Positions 1 through 7,610 of a DNA stretch of 24,589 nt are shown one piece after another. The position numbers and the translations under genes are program-made. Positions within the stretch are counted from its first letter, which is position 1; each line of letters begins with the position of its first letter. Under the pieces are notes generated by a model. That model did no database searches, was not told where the DNA came from, and saw only the letters and a list, made by a program, of their open reading frames with translations. Origin of the DNA: Burkholderiaceae bacterium. GTDB taxonomy: Bacteria > Pseudomonadota > Gammaproteobacteria > Burkholderiales > Burkholderiaceae. The stretch is from NCBI GenBank assembly GCA_947457745.1, contig CANGWT010000004.1, positions 1-24,589 of the forward strand. The letters are read 5' to 3'.

Positions 1-1182
1 ATTGTCCTGAGGCATGACACCAACATTGGCATTCTCCGCCCACTTCACATCACCACTGTCCGCCGAAATACCACTAAAGCGTTTGCTGAGAATAGTTTTC
101 AGCAGCGTTGTCTTACCAGCGCCATTCTGACCAATGATCGCGATCTTTTCACCTGCACGAATCCCGATCTTAAAGTTCTTAAAAATCGGGCGGTCATATG
201 CTTTAGAGAGCGCATTACATTCAACCGCCATATTGTGTAACTTCTTTTCAGAATCAAAACGAATGAATGGGTTTTGACGTGAAGAGGGTTTGATCTCAGT
301 AATCTCAATCTTCTCCAATTGCCTTTGACGTGATGTTGCTTGACGCGCTTTTGAAGCATTGGCCGAGAAGCGGCTAACAAAAGCCTGTAATTCAGCAATC
401 TTTTCCTTAGCCTTATCGTTAGAGCTTAGCTGTTGAGCGCGAGCCTGAACAGAAGCCAGCATATAGGAGTCATAATTACCGGGATAAACCTTCAGAGTGC
501 CGAAATCCATGTCGGCCATATGTGTACAAACTTCATTTAAGAAGTGGCGATCATGGGAAATAATCACGATTGTGCTTTTAATTTCATTCAGAATATCTTC
601 AAGCCAATGAATCGAGTGAATATCCAAGTTGTTGGTTGGCTCATCTAATAGCAAGACATCCGGGTCGGAAAACAAAGCCTGCGCTAAGAGCACGCGTAAT
701 TTCCAACCAGGCGCTACGTTACTCATGGGACCATTATGTTGCTCAATTGGAATACCGATTCCCAATAACAACTCCCCTGCTTTAGCTTCTGCCGTGTAAC
801 CACCGTACTCTGCATAACTGCCCTCAAGTTCAGCGGCCTTCATGTAGTCTTCGTCGGTGGCATCGGGGTTGGCGTAGATCGCATCACGCTCTGCAGCTGC
901 TTTCCACATTTCTTCGTGACCCATCATCACTACATCAAGTACGCGCTGATCTTCGTAAGCAAATTGATCCTGGCGCAACTTACCCAAACGAATGCCAGGA
1001 TCCAAGCTCACATTACCGCTACTCGGCTCCAACTCGCCACCCAAAATCTTCATGAATGTAGATTTGCCACAACCGTTAGCGCCAATGAGGCCATAGCGAT
1101 TACCGCCGCCAAACTTAACGGAAATGTTTTCAAACAGGGGTTTTGCCCCAAACTGCATAGTGATATTAGATGCGGACAGCAC
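1..1182 (-). CDS. ybiT: ABC-F family ATPase, YbiT-like (3' end cut by window edge)
   Basis: Soluble ABC-F protein with two fused ATPase domains and no membrane part; this family acts on ribosomes. I read 394 codons from a GTG at 1182 to the edge. The first domain has Walker A GANGCGKST at about residues 34-42 and a Walker B LLLDEPTNNLD. Between them the signature region reads VAPGWKLR, as in YbiT. A charged interdomain linker containing FVSRFSANASKARQATSR follows, then the second Walker A GQNGAGKTT. The second signature and Walker B, roughly the last 140 residues, lie outside the window. No in-frame ATG lies between the GTG and the upstream stop, so GTG at 1182 is the preferred start; the protein then begins with the family-like LSASNITMQFG. 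It follows yhhQ on the same strand. The exact substrate or antibiotic role cannot be judged. Confidence 0.93.
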   Translation of the reverse strand, partial: MLSASNITMQFGAKPLFENISVKFGGGNRYGLIGANGCGKSTFMKILGGELEPSSGNVSLDPGIRLGKLRQDQFAYEDQRVLDVVMMGHEEMWKAAAERDAIYANPDATDEDYMKAAELEGSYAEYGGYTAEAKAGELLLGIGIPIEQHNGPMSNVAPGWKLRVLLAQALFSDPDVLLLDEPTNNLDIHSIHWLEDILNEIKSTIVIISHDRHFLNEVCTHMADMDFGTLKVYPGNYDSYMLASVQARAQQLSSNDKAKEKIAELQAFVSRFSANASKARQATSRQRQLEKIEITEIKPSSRQNPFIRFDSEKKLHNMAVECNALSKAYDRPIFKNFKIGIRAGEKIAIIGQNGAGKTTLLKTILSKRFSGISADSGDVKWAENANVGVMPQDN

Positions 1183-1283
1183 GGATGTATTCTTACTTTC
1201 TGATAGATCAATTCAAGGATGCGGATGCAGGTTTTGCATCAAAGAGCATTATTTTAACGGCTTGCGTCTAAAAAAGTCGTAAA

Positions 1284-1994
1284 TTAGACTTTCAGCTTAA
1301 ATGGCGTGAAATCAGTATGAATATCGTAGTGATCCTGATTTTCCTTACGCTTGAGAAAACTGACCACCCAATAGGTTAAGGGGGTTGCTAGAACCTCCCA
1401 GGCAGTCTTTAGAACGTATTGAGATGCCGCAACAGCCAAAACCTCATTTATCGGCCATAGGCCGTAAAAAGCCAGCATATAGAACAAAGAGGAGTCAACC
1501 AATTCTCCACAGGCTGTCGAACCAATAGTCCGCACCCAGAGGTGGCGACCTTGGGTCAGAATCTTCATTTTAGCCAAGGTAAAACTGTTTACAAAACTAC
1601 CGCACCAAAAAGCAATCATTGATGCAAGTGCCACTCGCCAAGAATTGCCAAATACCGTTTCCATTCCTTGCTGGTAATTGGCCATATATGACCCAGGGGC
1701 GACAGGCAAAGCAATTACCAGTTGAGCCATGATGGCAGCAAAGGCAAGCGCTACAAAACCTGCCCATACAGCCCTGCGATCATAGGCGTAGCCATAGACC
1801 TCAGTCAATATGTCACCAAAAAAATAGGCGATCGGGAAAAAGAGGATTCCAGCTCCGAAGCTGACATTACCAAAATAAGGTAAATCTAATGTGGCAGCCT
1901 TACCAGCACCAATAAAGTTCGAGCACAGCAAAACCACAACAAAGGCGGCCAATATCAGGTCGTAATAGCGATGATGACGTCTAGGTGCGTCCAT
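1284..1994 (-). CDS. yhhQ: Queuosine precursor transporter (VUT/YhhQ family)
   Basis: Inner-membrane protein of 236 residues with about six hydrophobic helices, the usual size for the family. The family imports the queuosine precursors preQ0/preQ1 for modification of the tRNA wobble base. Recognisable features are the N-terminal helix ending in LLCSNFIGAGKAA, the motif FPIAYFFGDILTEVYGY at about residues 55-71, the segment GELVDSSLFYMLAFYG and the C-terminal KTAWEVLATPLTYWVV. The start ATG at 1994 has only a weak ribosome binding site. The gene diverges from gcdH across 95 bases that contain an inverted repeat. No preQ1 riboswitch-like structure was recognised in that leader. Family assignment is secure; the precise precursor transported is known only by homology. 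Confidence 0.93.
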   Translation of the reverse strand: MDAPRRHHRYYDLILAAFVVVLLCSNFIGAGKAATLDLPYFGNVSFGAGILFFPIAYFFGDILTEVYGYAYDRRAVWAGFVALAFAAIMAQLVIALPVAPGSYMANYQQGMETVFGNSWRVALASMIAFWCGSFVNSFTLAKMKILTQGRHLWVRTIGSTACGELVDSSLFYMLAFYGLWPINEVLAVAASQYVLKTAWEVLATPLTYWVVSFLKRKENQDHYDIHTDFTPFKLKV

Positions 1995-2019
1995 ATGTCT
2001 AGAAAAATGGATAATAGAA

Positions 2020-2041
2020 TCAAGAATATCCGCATTCTTGA
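2020..2041. promoter_or_regulatory. Inverted repeat in the yhhQ-gcdH divergent region
   Basis: TCAAGAAT (2020-2027), a 6-base spacer ATCCGC and ATTCTTGA (2034-2041) form a perfect 8-base inverted repeat in the 95-base gap between two divergent genes. Its position suits an operator for a dimeric regulator of gcdH or yhhQ. It could also be a chance repeat or RNA hairpin. No run of T follows on either strand, so it is not a standard terminator. Confidence 0.4.
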
Positions 2042-2089
2042 AAATTTACAGGATGCTGATTAAAACCCCCTATAGGATCACTAAGAACC

Positions 2090-3268
2090 ATGAGTAAAGC
2101 TAGTTTTAATTGGGCCGACCCCCTTCTCCTTGATACACAGCTAACAGAAGATGAGCGCATGGTGCGTGATGCTGCAGCCGAATACGCGCAAGGTCGTTTA
2201 ATGCCGCGTATTCATGATGCCTATCGTAATGAAACTACCGATCCTTCTATCTTTCGCGAAATGGGTGAATTAGGCCTACTCGGTATTACTATTCCTGAGC
2301 AGTACGGCGGCGCAAATCTAAATTATGTTTCCTATGGATTAATTGCTCGCGAAATTGAGCGTGTTGATTCCGGTTACCGCTCCATGATGAGCGTACAGTC
2401 GTCTTTAGTTATGGTGCCAATCAATGAATTTGGTAGTGAAGCACAAAAGCAAAAATACTTACCTAAGTTGGCCACGGGTGAATGGATTGGTTGCTTTGGC
2501 TTGACCGAGCCCAACTATGGCTCTGATGCGGGTGGCATGATCACCAGAGCCAAAAAAGTTCCAGGCGGCTTTTCATTAACTGGCTCTAAGATGTGGATCT
2601 CTAATTCACCCATCGCAGATGTATTTGTTGTCTGGGCCAAAAATGATGAGGGCTTAATTAGAGGCTTTATTTTAGAAAAAGGTATGAAGGGCTTATCTGC
2701 ACCCAAGATCAGCGGCAAAATGGGTCTGCGTGCCTCCATTACCGGTGAAATCGTCATGGATGAAGTCTTTGTTCCAGCCGAAAATGAATTCCCAGAAATC
2801 AGTGGTCTCAAGGGTCCATTTACCTGCTTGAACTCAGCCAGGTATGGCATTGCTTGGGGCACGCTTGGAGCTGCTGAATGGTGTTGGTATGCAGCGCGCC
2901 AATACACCATGGATCGCAAGCAATTTGATCGTCCTCTCGCCGCCAATCAACTAGTTCAAAAGAAGCTTGCAGATATGCAGACCGAAATTACTATGGCGCT
3001 ACAAGGTTGCCTGCGTTTAGGTCGCATGAAAGATGAAGGCATTGCCGCACCAGAAATCACTTCCATCATGAAGCGCAACTCTTGCGGTAAGTCCTTAGAT
3101 ATAGCTCGCTTAGCTAGAGATATGCATGGCGGTAACGGTATCTCGGATGAGTATGGGGTAGTGCGTCACATGCTCAATCTAGAGGTAGTCAATACCTACG
3201 AGGGTACGCATGACATTCATGCCCTCATCTTAGGTCGCGCACAAACTGGAATCCAGGCTTTTAGTTAA
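2090..3268 (+). CDS. gcdH: Glutaryl-CoA dehydrogenase (acyl-CoA dehydrogenase family)
   Basis: Cytoplasmic FAD enzyme of 392 residues that oxidises and decarboxylates glutaryl-CoA to crotonyl-CoA in lysine, tryptophan and glutarate breakdown. The full acyl-CoA dehydrogenase fold is present: an N-terminal helical domain, the flavin/substrate stretch CFGLTEPNYGSDAGGM, the strand region GSKMWISNSPIADVFVVWA and a C-terminal helical domain with RKQFDRPLAANQLVQKKLADM. The likely catalytic base is Glu371 in NTYEGTHDIH. Features pointing to GcdH rather than a general acyl-CoA dehydrogenase are YRSMMSVQSSL, which carries the glutaryl-binding Arg, and the N-terminal RIHDAYRNE. Its stop codon overlaps that of convergent selU by 4 bases. 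It stands alone on this strand, without the usual adjacent CoA-transferase gene. Confidence 0.95.
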   Translation: MSKASFNWADPLLLDTQLTEDERMVRDAAAEYAQGRLMPRIHDAYRNETTDPSIFREMGELGLLGITIPEQYGGANLNYVSYGLIAREIERVDSGYRSMMSVQSSLVMVPINEFGSEAQKQKYLPKLATGEWIGCFGLTEPNYGSDAGGMITRAKKVPGGFSLTGSKMWISNSPIADVFVVWAKNDEGLIRGFILEKGMKGLSAPKISGKMGLRASITGEIVMDEVFVPAENEFPEISGLKGPFTCLNSARYGIAWGTLGAAEWCWYAARQYTMDRKQFDRPLAANQLVQKKLADMQTEITMALQGCLRLGRMKDEGIAAPEITSIMKRNSCGKSLDIARLARDMHGGNGISDEYGVVRHMLNLEVVNTYEGTHDIHALILGRAQTGIQAFS

Positions 3269-4338
3269 AGCCCAAGTTTGGTGATGAGGTCTTTTGCTGT
3301 TTTTGCAAAGGCTTCATCACTATCATCCTCAAGCTCTATGAAATAGTCCTCACGATAACTCGGGAAATTTCGAATAATTGACGATTGATAGGATGGGTCG
3401 TAATGCATCACCAATAACTCCTCGACCAATCTCTCAAAATGACCTGCATCAATGGCCTCATGCCATTTTGTGATTTGCTCCTTGCCATATCGCGATGTCA
3501 GCAAGCTCAGCTTTTCTTTAAAGCTTTCGGGATTGGATAAAAAATGATGGTATTCGCGTAGCAACCAAGATACTCGTGTTTGAGTACTCGAGCGAAGCTC
3601 AATACATTGCCCGCCACGAATACGCTCCATCAAGGGATCAGGAATATGTAACCCTCCTACCTTTTTGCTTTCAGACTCGACAAACACTATCTTAGATGGA
3701 TCTAGTGAATTCAATGCATTCCATAGATGAGTCTCAAAGCCTTTTTGTGAAGGCTGCTCTATATTAGGCTCGTTACCCAATACTGACCCACGGTGAATGG
3801 CTAAACCTTCAAGGTCTAGTATCTGCTGACCATGTAAACCAATTTCCTGGAGAATGCGCGTCTTGCCGCTTCCGGTCATGCCCGCAATTACCTGAAAAGA
3901 AAAGTCTTTAGCAGCTTGGTCGAGATCATTAATCACGATACGCCGGAAACCTTGATAACCACTTTGTAATTGCAGGGCTTTCCAGCCAACACGATTGAGG
4001 ATGTGAGTAAAGGCACCGCTACGTTCGCCACCACGCCAACAGTAAATCAAGGGGCGCCACTCTCGCGGAAAATCTATCAGGGAGTTTTCTAAATGATTGG
4101 CAATATTGCGTGAAACATAAGCAGCACCTAATTTCTTGGCAACAAATGGAGAGACTTTCTTATACAGGGTTCCAATCTCAATACGTTCTTCATTACTCAG
4201 GACCGGAAAATTGATTGCACCGGGAATGTGATCCAAAGCAAACTCAGCCGGTGTTCTCACATCAATAATGGCATCAAACTCAGGTAAAGAGGATGCCAGC
4301 TTGTCAATACTGAGAATATGTGGGTTACTAGTTTGCAA
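3265..4338 (-). CDS. selU: tRNA 2-selenouridine synthase (SelU/MnmH)
   Basis: Enzyme of 357 residues that replaces the sulfur of 2-thiouridine at the tRNA wobble position with selenium, through a geranylated intermediate, using selenophosphate. The N-terminal rhodanese domain (about residues 10-130) has the DVRTPAEF motif and the active-site Cys100 in YCWRGGERSG. The C-terminal domain has the P-loop GMTGSGKT at 153-160 and ends in a helical region. Length and both domains are intact. It lies 9 bases after the hotdog thioesterase gene and probably shares its transcript. It needs SelD to supply selenophosphate, and selD is not in this window. The stop overlaps the gcdH stop, so there is no room for a normal terminator between the two convergent genes. 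Confidence 0.95.
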   Translation of the reverse strand: MQTSNPHILSIDKLASSLPEFDAIIDVRTPAEFALDHIPGAINFPVLSNEERIEIGTLYKKVSPFVAKKLGAAYVSRNIANHLENSLIDFPREWRPLIYCWRGGERSGAFTHILNRVGWKALQLQSGYQGFRRIVINDLDQAAKDFSFQVIAGMTGSGKTRILQEIGLHGQQILDLEGLAIHRGSVLGNEPNIEQPSQKGFETHLWNALNSLDPSKIVFVESESKKVGGLHIPDPLMERIRGGQCIELRSSTQTRVSWLLREYHHFLSNPESFKEKLSLLTSRYGKEQITKWHEAIDAGHFERLVEELLVMHYDPSYQSSIIRNFPSYREDYFIELEDDSDEAFAKTAKDLITKLGL

Positions 4339-4347
4339 AAAGATATC

Positions 4348-4767
4348 CTATTGCAGCTTAGAGATCACGTGGTCAGGCCAAGGTATCGATTTCCCTGTCT
4401 TTAGATCTACCCACACCATAGTAGCTCCGCCGACCGCAGCCATCATATCTGGCTCAGTAGTTAAAGCCATCGAAGTGTAAACATCTAAACTTGAGCGCCC
4501 AATATTACCAATGTAGGTTTTTAGAATGAGTTCACCTGGATAGGTAAGTTGTTGATGGAAGTTACAAAAGCCATTGATCATTAACATAGATTCGTCGCCG
4601 GGAGCAACACTATATCCGAGGGATGTAATCCACTCTACCCTAGCCTGCTCCATATACCGGAAGTACACCGTGTTATTAACATGGCCAAATGCGTCCATGT
4701 CGCCCCAACGAATCGGCATGCACATTTGATGAACAAACTTTTTCTCTTCTGGGATCTCAATTCGCAT
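4348..4767 (-). CDS. Acyl-CoA thioesterase, 4-hydroxybenzoyl-CoA thioesterase-like hotdog protein
   Basis: A 139-residue single hotdog domain, the normal size for the 4HBT/YbgC group that hydrolyses acyl-CoA thioesters. The signature RWGDMDAFGHVNNTVYFRYM starts near residue 20; Asp25 aligns with the catalytic Asp17 of Pseudomonas 4-hydroxybenzoyl-CoA thioesterase. No signal peptide or membrane helix is seen, so it should be cytoplasmic. It sits 28 bases after the DUF442 gene and 9 bases before selU on the same strand, so it may be a read-through partner of the sulfur operon or the head of a small selU operon. The substrate cannot be told from sequence. Confidence 0.88.
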   Translation of the reverse strand: MRIEIPEEKKFVHQMCMPIRWGDMDAFGHVNNTVYFRYMEQARVEWITSLGYSVAPGDESMLMINGFCNFHQQLTYPGELILKTYIGNIGRSSLDVYTSMALTTEPDMMAAVGGATMVWVDLKTGKSIPWPDHVISKLQ

Positions 4768-4795
4768 GAATACTTACTAGATGATCAATCATTCA

Positions 4796-5140
4796 TCAGC
4801 GAACTTGCAAAGCCATATGGTACAAATTGGTAGAGCGGGCACCGGAACGACAGAAGGCCAAAATGGGGCCTGGCATAGTCTTTAGCAGGCGCGCCATCTC
4901 AACAACTTGATCTGGCGTAAATGCGCCAGGAATCACTGGCAAAAAAGCGTAGCTCAAACCTAAGGCTTCAGCTTGAGCCTGAATTTGCGCATTTGTAGGT
5001 TGCTCGGGGCCGCCTTCAAAATCTGGGCGATTATTAATTACGCTTTTGTAACCCTGTTTAACAATCTCGGCTAAGTGGCTTGGGTCGATTTGACCCAAAG
5101 TACCGAAATGGTCAGTATGGCAAGCAATAGGAAGGCTCAT
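4796..5140 (-). CDS. DUF442 / TIGR01244-type sulfur transferase (BLH N-domain-like)
   Basis: A 114-residue stand-alone domain with the tyrosine-phosphatase/rhodanese-like fold. The active-site loop FCRSGARSTNL has Cys97 and Arg102, and the N-terminal half carries the family segment GYKSVINNRPDFEG. In Xylella and Agrobacterium this domain is fused to an ETHE1-like persulfide dioxygenase (BLH) that detoxifies sulfide under BigR control. Here it is free, which suggests it works with a partner in trans. A GAGGTG ribosome binding site lies just before the ATG at 5140. It is last in the sulfur gene run, 58 bases after the small YeeE genes, so a cytoplasmic job handling sulfur imported by them is a reasonable inference. 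Biochemical activity is not established from sequence. Confidence 0.88.
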   Translation of the reverse strand: MSLPIACHTDHFGTLGQIDPSHLAEIVKQGYKSVINNRPDFEGGPEQPTNAQIQAQAEALGLSYAFLPVIPGAFTPDQVVEMARLLKTMPGPILAFCRSGARSTNLYHMALQVR

Positions 5141-5198
5141 CTACACCTCAAAAAATAATAAGAATTTAAAAACGAATAGCTTAGATTCTAAATCAGAC

Positions 5199-5630
5199 TT
5201 ACTTTTTGTGGCCCGTAAAAAAGCGATTGCAGATTGCCATACCAGCAAGCATTGCCAATACAAAGACCAGAGCCTTAAGGTGGCCGGCCCCAAGAGCAAC
5301 AATTGCAGGTCCTGGACAGAAACCAGCAATACCCCAGCCCGCACCAAAAATGAGGCTGCCAATGATGAGTGGCTTAGAAATATCTCTGCGCGTGGGAATA
5401 TGAAGTGCGCCACCAAAAAAAACTACCGAACGCTTGGAGACCAAATAAAAACCAGCGAGACCTACCATAATTGCACCGCCCATCACAAAAATTAAGGATG
5501 GATCCCAGTTGCCAGCGAGATCAAGAAAATTAAGGATCTTTTGCGGATTGCTCATACCGGAAATGATCAAACCAATTCCGAATAAAACACCAATTAAGTA
5601 TTGGCTAAATAAATTAAAATGTCTTCTCAT
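5199..5630 (-). CDS. YeeE/YedE half-size membrane protein, second of a pair (PmpB-like)
   Basis: A 143-residue membrane protein with about four hydrophobic segments. It carries the half-motif GWGIAGFCPGPAIVALG with Cys105, a hallmark of the second half of the YeeE/YedE (sulf_transp) fold. In the full-length family member TsuA conserved cysteines in such loops relay thiosulfate through the membrane. It lies 3 bases after the gene for the complementary half and the pair is presumably a heteromer equal to one full-length YeeE. The same split pair occurs next to DUF442 and ArsR/BigR-type genes in other proteobacteria. The transported species (thiosulfate, sulfide or persulfide sulfur) is not known. 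Confidence 0.92.
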   Translation of the reverse strand: MRRHFNLFSQYLIGVLFGIGLIISGMSNPQKILNFLDLAGNWDPSLIFVMGGAIMVGLAGFYLVSKRSVVFFGGALHIPTRRDISKPLIIGSLIFGAGWGIAGFCPGPAIVALGAGHLKALVFVLAMLAGMAICNRFFTGHKK

Positions 5631-5633
5631 GAT

Positions 5634-6071
5634 TTATAAATCCAGCACATGACGAATAATAAAGACTATTAAAAATCCAGCACTCATGAAAGACACCGTA
5701 GCAACTAAGGATCTTGGCGAAAGACGGGATAAGCCGCAAACACCATGACCGCTAGTGCAACCAGAGCCATAGTTCGCACCAAAACCTACCAGCACACCAG
5801 CAATAATGACGGTGATCCAATCAGCATCAATCACGGTTGCTGTGTGAAGACCAAAAAATAAGCTAGATAAAAGTGGTGCGCTCAATAATCCTAAAACAAG
5901 ACTTAAGCGCCAATTGATATCACCTTCTTTGAGCGACAGTAAGCCAGAGACAATTCCGCTAATGCCAAGGATGCGACCATGAAGAATAACATAGAGGGCA
6001 GCCGCAACGCCCAACAAAATTCCACCAAGTAATGCGGGGCCAGGCGTGAAGGCTAGCCAATCAATCTGCAT
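5634..6071 (-). CDS. YeeE/YedE half-size membrane protein, first of a pair (PmpA-like)
   Basis: A 145-residue inner-membrane protein with about four hydrophobic segments. The motif GANYGSGCTSGHGVCGLSRL (about residues 98-117) contains Cys105 and Cys112 and is typical of the first half of split YeeE/YedE transporters. It is followed 3 bases later by the partner half and preceded by a full-length YeeE, so all three are probably co-transcribed. By family it should pass a small sulfur species across the inner membrane through a cysteine relay. Start ATG at 6071 gives MQIDWLAFTPGPALLGG, which fits homologues in having the first helix at once. Confidence 0.92.
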   Translation of the reverse strand: MQIDWLAFTPGPALLGGILLGVAAALYVILHGRILGISGIVSGLLSLKEGDINWRLSLVLGLLSAPLLSSLFFGLHTATVIDADWITVIIAGVLVGFGANYGSGCTSGHGVCGLSRLSPRSLVATVSFMSAGFLIVFIIRHVLDL

Positions 6072-6094
6072 ATTATTTAGTCCAATTCATTGGG

Positions 6095-7216
6095 TTAACT
6101 ACAGGGATTAGGTGCATTGCGCGTTTCTAAATAAAGAAGGGCTAGGTAGGCGCCGAAGATAAATCCTGGCAAGGCAAGCAGTGATCCGATTGCCAATGTG
6201 GAGATTCCACTTAAGCCTTGGCCGACAGTACAGCCAAGTGCTGTAACACCACCAAACCCCATTAAAGTTGCACCAATTAAATGGTTGGCTGTATCTTCGG
6301 TATCACGAAAGCTTTCCCAACGGAATGACTTAGTAAGAACGGTAATACAGGCGGATCCGGAAATCATTCCAATGACAGCAGCAATGCCAACCGTGATCAC
6401 CTTTGAAGTATCGCTGTACATCATCAACCAATCCAACGAAAAGGCATAAGGCGCTACAAACGAGAGACTCTCCATTCGACCAGAGTTGGTGACCAAGAAA
6501 ACCTCTTCTAAGGTATTGGGATCCTCGGCAACAAAGCCCAAGTTACCTGATATCCACCACACAGCACAAATAGCCAGGCCAACAAAAGCTCCAGCAAATA
6601 GATTTTCAACAGTCCAAAAGGCTTTACTTGCCAGTGCATAAGCAATGAAGACAAAGCCAACTATCAAACCAAGAGCTAGATGTAGGTTATTACGAGCCAT
6701 ACCAGTAATTGGACTCAAGATACTTGGTAAATCTTGGGGGGTACTCAAAGCGATGAATACTGAATCTAAGGTGTTAATACGAATCACACCCAAAAAACCC
6801 TTCATAGTCATGTAAGCCGAAAGCCCGAGAACGAGGAACACAATAATGGACTTGAGATTACCGCCACCAATGCGTACAAGAGTTTTGCTTCCGCACCCAG
6901 ATGAAAGCACCATGCCGAAACCAAATAAGGTACTGCCAACTATGGCGGATAACCATAAAAACTTATTACTAGTATAGATGCTCTTTAGTGGGTCAATAAG
7001 CCCTAAGTAAGACATCAAAGCAAACCCGATAATGGCAACACCGATAGCTAGAAACCACTGCCTCAAGCGACCCCAGCTCGACATAATAAATATATCTGAG
7101 ACTGCACCCATGCTACAAAACCCCGTTTTTTGCATCACTGCACCTAGCAGGAAGGTAACTACAAAGGTAGCAAGTAAAACTGATTTGCTGAGAGAGGAAA
7201 TATCTACCGCATCCAT
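6095..7216 (-). CDS. Full-length YeeE/YedE family protein (TsuA-like thiosulfate/sulfur permease)
   Basis: A 373-residue inner-membrane protein with about nine or more hydrophobic segments, in the size range of complete YeeE/YedE proteins. Conserved cysteine loops are KTGFCSMGA (Cys34), SSGCGSKTL (Cys108), Cys290 in GSACITVL and ALGCTVGQGLSG (Cys329). In the structurally known TsuA, three such cysteines carry thiosulfate inward by transient hydrogen bonding. Here the gene sits in a sox operon, directly before a split YeeE pair, so the cell has two YeeE systems side by side. Whether it imports thiosulfate for cysteine synthesis or moves sulfane sulfur made by the Sox enzymes is open. It lies 19 bases after the small cytochrome c gene. 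Confidence 0.92.
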   Translation of the reverse strand: MDAVDISSLSKSVLLATFVVTFLLGAVMQKTGFCSMGAVSDIFIMSSWGRLRQWFLAIGVAIIGFALMSYLGLIDPLKSIYTSNKFLWLSAIVGSTLFGFGMVLSSGCGSKTLVRIGGGNLKSIIVFLVLGLSAYMTMKGFLGVIRINTLDSVFIALSTPQDLPSILSPITGMARNNLHLALGLIVGFVFIAYALASKAFWTVENLFAGAFVGLAICAVWWISGNLGFVAEDPNTLEEVFLVTNSGRMESLSFVAPYAFSLDWLMMYSDTSKVITVGIAAVIGMISGSACITVLTKSFRWESFRDTEDTANHLIGATLMGFGGVTALGCTVGQGLSGISTLAIGSLLALPGFIFGAYLALLYLETRNAPNPCS

Positions 7217-7235
7217 AATAAAAATCTTTAAGAAA

Positions 7236-7550
7236 TTATTTAAATTTATAAAACTGCTTATTTAGGAAGGCTGTGACGTCAGCCTCATCCTCAGGGAAAA
7301 GATCAAGACGTAATTCGGTATTGCACAAAGCAACCATCGTCTTTAAGTTCTGAAGGTTTTTAACCTTGCTATCGCTACGGGTGTAGATCATATCGCCATT
7401 ACCGAAGCCAGATTTTTTAGCGTGGCAGGCGTAGCATTTCTCCTGATCAATTTTTTTACCGTTTGCAAGATCCGGCGCAGCATAGACGGATAAATGCAGG
7501 CCGAACATGGCAGCGAATATAAATACAAGCTTGATCAGTGGTAATTTCAT
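7236..7550 (-). CDS. Small exported monohaem cytochrome c
   Basis: A 104-residue protein with an N-terminal signal peptide (hydrophobic residues about 6-22, likely cleavage after SVYA) and one haem-binding motif CYACH at 39-43. Met54 or Met72 could be the sixth haem ligand. An extra Cys76 is present in the C-terminal half. The mature chain of about 80 residues is a minimal class I cytochrome c in the periplasm. Lying between the MBL-fold gene and the YeeE genes, it is a candidate electron carrier for SoxAX or SoxCD or for another periplasmic sulfur step. I do not recognise a named subfamily, so only the cytochrome assignment is firm. Confidence 0.88.
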   Translation of the reverse strand: MKLPLIKLVFIFAAMFGLHLSVYAAPDLANGKKIDQEKCYACHAKKSGFGNGDMIYTRSDSKVKNLQNLKTMVALCNTELRLDLFPEDEADVTAFLNKQFYKFK

Positions 7551-7610
7551 TTAGAATCAGTCATTTAGCAAAGTAATCCGCTATTTTAAAGCCCAGATGA
7601 CAAAAATGCC

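Noticed and set aside
916..1203. Open frame of 95 codons on the + strand
   Set aside because: It lies wholly opposite the clear ABC-F gene, whose Walker motifs are read on the minus strand.
1224..1240. Small inverted repeat GATGCA / TGCATC between yhhQ and the ABC-F gene
   Set aside because: Only 6 bases with no T run on the relevant strand; likely chance.
1995..2089. Possible preQ1 riboswitch in the yhhQ leader
   Set aside because: No H-type pseudoknot pattern could be recognised; the only structure is a simple inverted repeat.
4348..5140. Hotdog thioesterase as a component of the sulfur module
   Set aside because: Close spacing supports shared transcription only; nothing in the protein suggests sulfur chemistry, and it pairs as well with selU.
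5141..5416. Open frame of 91 codons on the minus strand just before DUF442
   Set aside because: It overlaps the YeeE half-gene in another frame; the YeeE frame has the conserved GFCPGP motif, so the other is a shadow.
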